From: Bacteroidota bacterium
GTDB lineage: Bacteria > Bacteroidota > Ignavibacteria > SZUA-365 > JAADGX01
Assembly: GCA_027021285.1 (NCBI GenBank)
Contig: JALUUP010000227.1
Location: 1-11,687, forward strand
Direction: 5' to 3'
Length of the DNA stretch: 11,687 bases
Numbering within the stretch: the first letter of the stretch is position 1; the number at the start of each line of letters is the position of its first letter. A program made the translations under genes and the position numbers. Positions 6,366-11,687 of this stretch are shown one piece after another. Below the pieces are notes generated by a model. That model was given only the letters and a program-made list of their open reading frames with translations. It had not been told where the DNA came from and ran no database searches.

Positions 6366-8079
6366 ATACGACCTTGACCTGGCGGATGTGCTTGCCCGCA
6401 GGGTCGTAGAGATGCACGGCACAGGCGATGCACGGATCAAAGGAGTGTATCGTTCGAAGGATCTCCAGGGGCTGATCGACATTGGCCACCGGAGTCCCGA
6501 TAAGCGCTTCCTCGTACGCCGAACGCTGTCCCATACCGTCGCGCGGCGAGGCATTCCAGGTGCTGGGCACAACGAGCTGGTAGTTGTCGATTTGTTTGTC
6601 CTTGATCCGGATCCAATGAGCCAACGCGCCACGCGGAGCCTCACTCATTCCAACACCCTCAGCCGTTGCGGGCCAGGTATTCGGGTCCCACTTTTCATCG
6701 TTGAAGGTGCGCGTATCACCCGCCTTGATATTGGCGATCAAGTCGTCATAGAACTCTTTCATCCAGCGCACGACGAGTCGTGTCTCCAGCCCGCGGGCAG
6801 CAGTGCGGCCCAATGTGGAAAAGACCGCGGTCACGGGAACGTCGAGTTTGGCCAGCGCTTCGCCGACCACTTCCTTCACATCATCGTTGCCGCTGGCATA
6901 AGCGACCAGGATGCGCGCCAGCGGACCAACTTCCATGGGATGCTCTTTCCACCGGGGGGTCTTCAACCAGGAATATTTCCCATCCACGTTCAAATGCGCA
7001 TAGGGCGGTTTCGGTCCCGTGTAATTGAATTCCGTCTCGCCATCCCACGGATGCTTACCGGCATCGTCGCCGTCGGAGTACTTGTACCAGGAATGCGAGA
7101 TGTATTCCTTGATTTCCTCGGAATCCCTTGGATTCACCTCGTGAATTTCATCCAGGTTGCGGTCGAGAATAGCGCCGCGGGGGAATTTGAACGAATCGGG
7201 CTGATTATATCCCCTTGTGGGCAAGTCGCCGTACGCGAGATAATTTTTCAACCCGCCACCGACGGCGGCCCAGTCCTTGTAGAACCCGGCCACGGCCAAC
7301 AGGTCGGGCAAGTACACCTGCTCCACCATATCGATGGCGCCCTTGATCAATGAACCGACGAAGTTCAACCGCTCGGAATTGATCGCGTTGACTTCTTCCA
7401 GGTTGATCGAACAGGGCACACCTCCCACCAGGTAGTTTGGATGCGGGTTCTTGCCGCCGAAAATGGCGTGGATCTTTACGATTTCCTTTTGCCATTCCAG
7501 GGCTTCGAGGTAATGCGCCACGCCCAGAAGATTCACCGCCGGTGGAAGCTTGTAGGCTGGATGCCCCCAGTAGCCGTTGGCGAAAATCCCGAGTTGGCCG
7601 CTTTCGACGAAAGTCTTGACGCGTTGTTGCACGGCGGCAAAGTAGGCCGGTGAACTCTTCGGCCAGGCGGAAATTGCCTTTGCGATAGTGGAAGTCTCGT
7701 TCGGATCAGCTTTCAAGGCGCTGACCACGTCCACCCAATCCAGGGCGTGAAGGTGATAAAAATGCACCACGTGGTCCTGTACATACTGCGTGCAGAACAT
7801 CAGGTTGCGAATAAGTTCGGCGTTTTTTGGAACGGAAATTCCGAGAGCATCCTCGACCGTCCGGACACTGGCCAGAGCATGAACCGTTGTACACACGCCG
7901 CAAGCGCGCTCCGTAAAGGCCCATGCGTCACGCGGATCACGGCCTTTCAGAATTTTTTCGAATCCGCGCACCATGGTGCCGGAGCTATAGGCATCTGTAA
8001 TGACGCCATTCTCGACGGTAGCTTCAATGCGCAGGTGCCCTTCGATACGGGTAATGGGATCGACAACGATACGTGCCAT
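6364..8079 (-). CDS. hyaB: [NiFe]-hydrogenase large subunit, group 1 uptake type
   Basis: HyaB is the catalytic subunit that splits H2 at the Ni-Fe centre. The 571-residue precursor has both metal-binding motifs: RACGVCTTVH (C60, C63) near the N-terminus and DPCIACAVH (C550, C553) near the C-terminus. After H556 there are 15 more residues (LYDPAGKHIRQVKVV), the tail that the HyaD protease is expected to remove. P482-R483 in APRGAL match the conserved Pro-Arg above the active site in Hyd-1-type enzymes. The start MARIVVDPITRIEGH is typical and has a perfect Shine-Dalgarno (AAGGAGGTGA). The ATG overlaps the hyaA stop by one base (TAATG). It has no export signal and would travel with HyaA through Tat. 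The closest recognisable type is E. coli HyaB. Confidence 0.97.
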   Translation of the reverse strand: MARIVVDPITRIEGHLRIEATVENGVITDAYSSGTMVRGFEKILKGRDPRDAWAFTERACGVCTTVHALASVRTVEDALGISVPKNAELIRNLMFCTQYVQDHVVHFYHLHALDWVDVVSALKADPNETSTIAKAISAWPKSSPAYFAAVQQRVKTFVESGQLGIFANGYWGHPAYKLPPAVNLLGVAHYLEALEWQKEIVKIHAIFGGKNPHPNYLVGGVPCSINLEEVNAINSERLNFVGSLIKGAIDMVEQVYLPDLLAVAGFYKDWAAVGGGLKNYLAYGDLPTRGYNQPDSFKFPRGAILDRNLDEIHEVNPRDSEEIKEYISHSWYKYSDGDDAGKHPWDGETEFNYTGPKPPYAHLNVDGKYSWLKTPRWKEHPMEVGPLARILVAYASGNDDVKEVVGEALAKLDVPVTAVFSTLGRTAARGLETRLVVRWMKEFYDDLIANIKAGDTRTFNDEKWDPNTWPATAEGVGMSEAPRGALAHWIRIKDKQIDNYQLVVPSTWNASPRDGMGQRSAYEEALIGTPVANVDQPLEILRTIHSFDPCIACAVHLYDPAGKHIRQVKVV

Positions 8080-9197
8080 TATTCTTCACCTCCTTCCACG
8101 TCACCGGATTCCGGGACGGAATTCTGTATCTCTTCCGCGATGAGTTTTCTTTTCCGGATATTGGTCGTGATCGCATGCGCGGTTACGCCAACGGCCGCTG
8201 CCACACCAACCACGGTGCCAATCGTATCCGCAGTGGTTTCGATACCGAATCCGGGAAAGCTCGCCAGATGTCTGTAGAACGGCCCGTTGTCCCAGAAACC
8301 GTTCTCGCTGCACCCGAGGCAGCCGTGACCGGATTGGATGGGATAACTCGTTCCTTCGTTCCAACGCGTGACGGCGCATGCGTTGTACGTCACCGGACCA
8401 CGGCATCCCATCTTGTACAGGCAATACCCCTTGCGGGCGTTCTCGTCGTCCCACGATTCGACGAATAATCCCGCATCATAAGTCGGCCTGCGATAGCAGG
8501 TATCGTGGACGCGCCGCGAGTAGAATTCGCGGGGACGTCCCTGGCTGTCAAGCTCAGGAATTTTTCCAAAGACCAGGATATGCGTCACCACGGCGGTCAT
8601 TACTTCGGCGATAGGAGGACATCCGGGAACGTTGATAACCGGCTGGCTCAGGATGTCATGCACCGGTGTCGCACCCGTCGGGTTGGGGGCCGCGCCTTGG
8701 ATGCACCCGTTCGACGCACAACTTCCCCAGGCGATCACCGCAGCCGCGTTTTTTGCAGTTTCACGAAGAATATCCACCGCCGATTTCCCCGCGATGGTAC
8801 AGTAAATCCCGTCATCCTCGAGGGGTATGGAACCTTCGACAAGCAGGATGTACTTACCCGCGAACTTCTTCATCGTATCTTCCATGCACTGCTCCGCCTG
8901 GAAGCCCGCCGCTGCCTGAAGCGTTTCCGTGTAATCCAGGGACAAATAGTCGAAGACGACATCCGCTACTATCGGGTGGGACGACCGTATGAATGATTCG
9001 CTGCAACAGGTACACTCCTGGAAATGCAACCAGATCACGGGAGGCCGGGGTTCTTTTTCGAACGCACGGAGTACGCGTGGAAATCCGGCGCTTCCGATTC
9101 CGGCTAACGCAGCAGCAAAACTGCAAAACTTCAGGAATTCACGACGTGAATGTCCCTTCGCTTGCATGGTTTGCCAGATGGTAAGATTTTCAGCCAT
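8079..9197 (-). CDS. hyaA: [NiFe]-hydrogenase small subunit, oxygen-tolerant (group 1d) type, Tat-exported
   Basis: HyaA carries the Fe-S relay from the Ni-Fe site to the cytochrome. Taking M at 9197 gives 372 residues with a Tat signal (SRREFLK, 17-23, then a hydrophobic stretch to about 36). This start has a GAGG site five bases upstream; the open frame to 9374 was rejected. The proximal-cluster cysteines are C62, C64, C65 (ECTCCSES), C160, C165 (GSCASNGC) and C193 (VPGCPP). That is the six-Cys pattern of the [4Fe-3S] cluster in oxygen-tolerant enzymes. Standard enzymes have Gly at the two extra positions, here C64 and C165. The distal ligands are H231, C234, C259 and C265, and the medial ligands C274, C293 and C296. 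A C-terminal membrane anchor (about 323-345) is followed by a basic patch and an acidic tail. Strongly E. coli HyaA-like. Confidence 0.96.
   Translation of the reverse strand: MAENLTIWQTMQAKGHSRREFLKFCSFAAALAGIGSAGFPRVLRAFEKEPRPPVIWLHFQECTCCSESFIRSSHPIVADVVFDYLSLDYTETLQAAAGFQAEQCMEDTMKKFAGKYILLVEGSIPLEDDGIYCTIAGKSAVDILRETAKNAAAVIAWGSCASNGCIQGAAPNPTGATPVHDILSQPVINVPGCPPIAEVMTAVVTHILVFGKIPELDSQGRPREFYSRRVHDTCYRRPTYDAGLFVESWDDENARKGYCLYKMGCRGPVTYNACAVTRWNEGTSYPIQSGHGCLGCSENGFWDNGPFYRHLASFPGFGIETTADTIGTVVGVAAAVGVTAHAITTNIRKRKLIAEEIQNSVPESGDVEGGEE
8086..8095 (-). promoter_or_regulatory. Shine-Dalgarno site of hyaB inside hyaA
   Basis: AAGGAGGTGA on the minus strand is fully complementary to the usual 16S rRNA tail and ends six bases before the hyaB ATG. 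It lies within the last codons of hyaA, where it encodes the Glu-Gly-Gly-Glu part of the tail, so the two subunits' synthesis is probably coupled. Confidence 0.85.
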
Positions 9198-9250
9198 CGG
9201 TACCTCGTAATTATTGAAACATGGAAAATCAAAAAGCCTCTGGTTGCGAC

Positions 9251-9270
9251 AAAAGCTAATTCCATGCCAA
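9251..9270 (-). promoter_or_regulatory. Probable sigma-54 (-24/-12) promoter of the hya operon
   Basis: The minus strand reads TTGGCATGGAATTAGCTTTT. It has the diagnostic GG-N10-GC spacing (GG at 9268-9267, GC at 9256-9255) and differs from the TGGCACG-N4-TTGCW consensus at only two positions. Predicted transcription would start near 9243, giving a leader of about 46 bases that contains the hyaA Shine-Dalgarno (9203-9206). Sigma-54 control by an enhancer-binding protein is known for hydrogenase operons in Ralstonia and Bradyrhizobium. The regulator itself is not in this window. Confidence 0.65.
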
Positions 9271-9507
9271 TTCGTCACTGTTCCGGCTGTCATAATAAAG
9301 CGGTCAAAATCAACCAAATAAAGACATCTCAAGGTACGAAACATTGAAGAAGCAGGTCTTCGGGTCTTATGCACGGGAACGATGCCACTTCATATTCCCA
9401 TTTCCGAGAATTATCCGTATTCGCGGAGAAAGTGGAATGTTACTTGGAAAACATCCTTCTTCATACTGCTACAAACATGGTTTATACACTGCCATTACAG
9501 ACCACCA

Positions 9508-9555
9508 AGGCGGATGTTCACGAGAATAGCATTTCCGCCTCGAAGCGGTCGCTTC
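9508..9555. promoter_or_regulatory. Cluster of inverted repeats, possible activator sites
   Basis: GAAGCGGTCGCTTC at 9542-9555 has 6-base arms around a 2-base centre. Next to it, AGGCGGA and TCCGCCT (arms at 9534-9540 and 9508-9514) are complementary across 19 bases. They lie about 240-290 bases upstream of the predicted -24 element, where enhancer-binding proteins can bind. They match no motif I can name. Confidence 0.3.
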
Positions 9556-9603
9556 CTGAAAGGCGGGGTTCACTCTAGAGATGACGGATTCGTAAAAATT
9601 CCC

Positions 9604-9635
9604 AAAAAAAAAGGCGAGGGAACATCCTCGCCTTT
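9604..9635 (-). terminator. Intrinsic terminator of the lipoprotein gene
   Basis: The arms 9610-9619 (AAAGGCGAGG) and 9626-9635 (CCTCGCCTTT) form a perfect 10-base stem with a 6-base loop. On the minus strand a T-run (complement of the A tract 9604-9612) follows. It lies 22 bases after the lipoprotein stop codon and isolates that gene from the hya operon downstream. Confidence 0.92.
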
Positions 9636-9656
9636 GTGATCATGGGGTTTGAACAT

Positions 9657-10538
9657 CTACCCTCTGCGGCCCCACCACCTGAAGATTCTCTTGAATCGCT
9701 CCTGTTGCTTTTCGTTAAGGATGTTGTAAATACTCTTCATGTACGTCTTTCTGCACTCGAGCAGTGCCTTGAACGCTTCCTTCCTTGAATCGTACTTGCC
9801 ATCCTTAATATCCTGGAACACCCCTTTCAGACATTCGTGATATTCCTTCGTAAATTTCTTGACATCTTCCTGTTGGTCCTTGTCAAGCCGCAAAGCCCAG
9901 ATCAAGAACCGCAAGAAACGCCGCGAGAGGACTTCAGAGCGGTTCGACAGGTCTGTCGTTGAAGGCGACTCGACAGAACGCTCGTAATCACTGAAATACT
10001 TCGTCGAAAAATACGCGATATCTTTATTGGTCATGCCGTCTTTCCGATCATGCTTCCGGTCGTGACGACGATGCCACTTCCGCCATTTCATGAGGCGCTC
10101 CCACTTCTTAAGCTGTTCGTCGGTGAGAATTTTCTTGATGGATTCAACGTACGTCTCGCGACACGCCTTCATTTTCTCGAATGCTTCCTTTCGGTCGATG
10201 TCGCCGTTCTTGTACGATTCGCGAACAGCTTTCAAGCAGTCGTAGTACGCCTTTCCGGCTTCCTTCCACTGCTCGACTTGAGTCGAATCCAGGCCAAGGT
10301 ACCTGATGAGGAACCGAAGGAAACGCCGGTGGTGGTTCATGCCCATGGCCTGGTCTTCACTGTCGAACACCACGGATTTTTCAAATGAATCAATGAACTG
10401 ACCGTCGTACTCCTCGGTCACCGGCGCTGATTGTTCCAGATCGGGCTGTGTCGGGTTATCCTCCCTCGAACACCCGGAGATGAAGAAAAACATCGCCAGC
10501 ATTGCGATGCTCAAACCTGGAATAGTTATTCTGCGCAT
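9657..10538 (-). CDS. Lipoprotein with two tandem Spy/CpxP-like repeats
   Basis: The 293-residue protein starts with a lipoprotein signal: basic MRR, hydrophobic core, then the lipobox ISGC with C23 as the lipidated residue. The body holds two copies of one unit of about 82 residues, at roughly 71-152 and 206-288. Each begins RRFLRFLI and is rich in charged helical sequence. Each contains a Cys pair (C101/C126 and C236/C262) in CLK and CRxTY contexts, and ends in an LTDEQ-type stretch (ILTDEQLKKW and ILNEKQQERF) reminiscent of the Spy/CpxP/ZraP LTxxQ motif. The linker after repeat 1 is His- and Arg-rich (KWHRRHDRKHDRKD). Ribosome site GGAGGT lies six bases before the ATG. It is monocistronic, with its own terminator. 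A role as envelope-stress chaperone or metal binder is inference from the family only. Confidence 0.8.
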   Translation of the reverse strand: MRRITIPGLSIAMLAMFFFISGCSREDNPTQPDLEQSAPVTEEYDGQFIDSFEKSVVFDSEDQAMGMNHHRRFLRFLIRYLGLDSTQVEQWKEAGKAYYDCLKAVRESYKNGDIDRKEAFEKMKACRETYVESIKKILTDEQLKKWERLMKWRKWHRRHDRKHDRKDGMTNKDIAYFSTKYFSDYERSVESPSTTDLSNRSEVLSRRFLRFLIWALRLDKDQQEDVKKFTKEYHECLKGVFQDIKDGKYDSRKEAFKALLECRKTYMKSIYNILNEKQQERFKRIFRWWGRRG

Positions 10539-10640
10539 TGTAATACCTCCAAATGATACAATGGGTGAAAGAAAATGTTATTCTTTAGTCGTAAATGTAC
10601 TATCAGATTTCCTGTTATGCCAGTACCTTGGCTCCTAATG
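10539..10640. other. Leader of the lipoprotein gene
   Basis: About 100 AT-rich bases upstream of the lipoprotein gene contain its Shine-Dalgarno (GGAGGT, six bases before the ATG). No clear sigma-70 or sigma-54 promoter pair can be picked out with confidence. Confidence 0.4.
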
Positions 10641-10744
10641 ACCGGATCTCGAGGCACACCTTTAGTCTGCCGGTAAAGGTGTGCCGCCTCATCATATCCT
10701 GACATATTCTCCTGCGGAAAAGAAATGCCGTGGTGAGATCCGGT
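10641..10744 (-). ncRNA. Nested inverted repeats, possible structured RNA
   Basis: Two perfect inverted repeats share the gap between the two envelope genes. An outer pair, 10641-10650 (ACCGGATCTC) and 10735-10744 (GAGATCCGGT), starts two bases after the upstream gene's stop. An inner 11-base stem, 10653-10663 with 10675-10685 (GGCACACCTTT/AAAGGTGTGCC), has an 11-base loop. Between them the minus-strand RNA could also form UUUUCC-GCA-GGAGAA. Together these would make a multi-branch fold of about 104 bases. No T-run follows, so an ordinary terminator is unlikely. It matches no riboswitch I recognise; a small mobile repeat is another reading, though no flanking target duplication is seen. Confidence 0.35.
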
Positions 10745-10746
10745 TT

Positions 10747-11687
10747 TCATTTCATCAATAGCATACTTTTGGTAAAAACTCCCTGCGGGGTCGTCAAGAC
10801 CGCCGTATAGACTCCACGGGACAATCGTCCGGCACGAAATGACACCGTGTACGCTCCCGGAGCCAACACATCATCGATCAAGGTTGCGACCGTTCGCCCG
10901 TACATATCGACGACGCGCAATGCGATTCTTTCGTTCGCAGATACCAGCACTCGAAGTTGTGTAACGGAACTGAACGGATTCGGATAATTTTGTGCAAGTT
11001 CCGTGGTGAGCGGAACAGTATGTTCCCTTGATATACCGGTAGCCACTTGCTGCGTCAAGACCAGGTTCATTTTATCGACCGCGCGCTGGTCTTTATACGC
11101 GACCCTGATTGTATGGGGAGTACGGCAAGAATATGCCGGAAAATCGGCAAAGATTTCAATGTCGCCTTCTGTGACACCTTTCAACACGTAACTACCGTCT
11201 TCCATCGAAAACGCGTGAGCGACAACGACCCCCTCGTCGTCACGCGCAATCACCGACGCGGCAAAGATCGGCTTTCCTTCCTGCGTTAAAACGTTACCCG
11301 TGATCATCCCCGCTCCATCATGCCGGATTTCCGGAACAACGATATCGGCTCGCAACATCTCCGTTTGACCTGGGAGCAATTTCGAATCACACCATTTCAT
11401 TGCGACCAGCGGAGTGCCCGAATAATATGCCGGAGCATATTTTTCAACCGACACGGGAACAGCCAGCAGCGAAACGGGCTGGTCGGTTTCAATGATGCCG
11501 CTGTACGAACCGTCCACACCTGTTGGAATTGACTGTTCAACGCTTATCCGGCCCGAGTTCAACTGCAACACCTGGATAAGCGCCTGCACGCCCACGCCAA
11601 ACCTGTTGAAGACACGCCCAATGATGGGTCGTCCTCGTTTCGGAAGCGCGTCGAGCTGGAAATTCAGATTGACCTTGTCAGCCCGGA
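10747..11687 (-). CDS. Secreted protein with T9SS C-terminal sorting domain (5'-truncated by window edge)
   Basis: The frame is open to the right edge, so only the last 312 residues are seen; a GTG at 11595 is internal, not a start. The last 85 or so residues form a type IX secretion (Por) sorting domain: LAQNYPNPF, then beta-rich sequence with VVDMYGRTVATL, PGAYTVSFRAGRLSRGVY and the end TKSMLLMK. Before it lies a carboxypeptidase-regulatory-like domain (from GMITGNVLTQEGKPIFAASVIARDD... to about MNLVL). A related module seems to begin earlier (IIGRVFNRFGVGVQALIQVL). Such proteins are exported by Sec, then moved across the outer membrane by T9SS with cleavage of the tail. The catalytic or binding part, if any, lies outside the window, so no specific function can be given. 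Nothing links it functionally to the hydrogenase. Confidence 0.88.
   Translation of the reverse strand, partial: RADKVNLNFQLDALPKRGRPIIGRVFNRFGVGVQALIQVLQLNSGRISVEQSIPTGVDGSYSGIIETDQPVSLLAVPVSVEKYAPAYYSGTPLVAMKWCDSKLLPGQTEMLRADIVVPEIRHDGAGMITGNVLTQEGKPIFAASVIARDDEGVVVAHAFSMEDGSYVLKGVTEGDIEIFADFPAYSCRTPHTIRVAYKDQRAVDKMNLVLTQQVATGISREHTVPLTTELAQNYPNPFSSVTQLRVLVSANERIALRVVDMYGRTVATLIDDVLAPGAYTVSFRAGRLSRGVYTAVLTTPQGVFTKSMLLMK

Larger units (their letters stand above)
9198..9603. other. Non-coding hya upstream region
   Basis: About 400 bases lie between the hyaA start and the terminator of the lipoprotein gene. It is visibly more AT-rich than the hydrogenase genes. Short open frames on either strand lack ribosome sites and recognisable content. 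It holds the sigma-54-like promoter (9251-9270), a 14-base palindrome (9542-9555) and an interrupted inverted repeat with arms at 9508-9514 and 9534-9540. It is best read as the regulatory region of the hydrogenase operon. Confidence 0.6.

Noticed and set aside
6349..7353. 334-codon plus-strand frame opposite hyaB
   Set aside because: Shadow of the large subunit frame, which carries all catalytic motifs.
9280..9320. Possible sigma-70 promoter (TTGATT or TTGACC with TATGAC) upstream of hyaA
   Set aside because: The spacing between the boxes is far from 16-18 bases in every pairing tried, while the sigma-54 match nearby is much better.
9198..9374. N-terminal extension of hyaA by 59 residues
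   Set aside because: The extension has no Tat-like logic, would bury the twin-arginine signal and lies across the predicted sigma-54 promoter; M at 9197 has a good ribosome site and gives a normal leader.
9344..9639. Three overlapping small plus-strand frames
   Set aside because: No ribosome sites or recognisable content, they overlap one another in different frames, and they extend toward or into the terminator.
10653..10685. Rho-independent terminator for the T9SS gene
   Set aside because: The 11-base stem is strong, but no T-run follows it on either strand; kept only as part of the structured element.
10526..10750. 74-codon minus-strand frame starting at the T9SS gene stop
   Set aside because: It has an ATGA overlap but covers the inverted repeats and the lipoprotein leader, runs into the lipoprotein gene start out of frame, and shows no protein-like pattern.
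1..11687. CRISPR arrays, tRNA or rRNA genes, insertion sequences
   Set aside because: No regularly spaced direct repeats, no transposase-like frames and no tRNA-like folds were seen.

Overview
The window is an almost complete uptake [NiFe]-hydrogenase locus, entirely on the minus strand and read from high to low coordinates. It is preceded (at higher coordinates) by two envelope or secretion genes. The organism is probably a member of the FCB group (Bacteroidota/Ignavibacteria/Kapabacteria-like). The reason is that the protein at the right edge ends in a type IX secretion sorting domain with the NYPNPF motif, next to moderately GC-rich genes with good Shine-Dalgarno sites. No finer taxonomic placement is possible from this sequence.

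Layout, right to left. (1) 10747-11687: C-terminal part of a secreted protein with carboxypeptidase-regulatory-like modules and a T9SS sorting domain. (2) 10641-10744: a gene-free stretch with two inverted repeats that could fold as a multi-stem RNA. (3) 9657-10538: a lipoprotein with two tandem Spy/CpxP-like repeats, each carrying a Cys pair, ending at a strong intrinsic terminator (9604-9635). (4) 9198-9603: non-coding leader region with a convincing sigma-54 type -24/-12 promoter at 9251-9270. (5) hyaA-hyaB-hyaC (9197-5677): Tat-exported small subunit, Ni-containing large subunit and membrane cytochrome b. (6) An intrinsic terminator immediately after hyaC (5625-5669). (7) The maturation genes hyaD, hypA, hypB, hypF, hypC, hypD (5600-46), with the first codons of a probable hypE at the edge.

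How the genes work together: HypC, HypD, HypF and HypE build and carry the Fe(CN)2CO group. HypA and HypB insert nickel. HyaD then clips the 15-residue C-terminal tail from HyaB. The folded HyaA-HyaB pair is exported through the Tat system by the HyaA signal and docks on HyaC, which passes electrons to the quinone pool. The small subunit has the six-cysteine proximal-cluster pattern (CTCC plus an extra Cys at 165) of oxygen-tolerant, E. coli Hyd-1-like group 1d enzymes, so this is probably an oxygen-tolerant hydrogen-oxidising enzyme.

The observations most worth a second look are the sigma-54 promoter, the terminator separating structural from maturation genes, the duplicated Cys-paired lipoprotein, the nested inverted repeats upstream of it, and an unannotated 44-codon frame in the hypA-hypB gap. 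All the hydrogenase genes belong to known families. I do not see a wholly new system.
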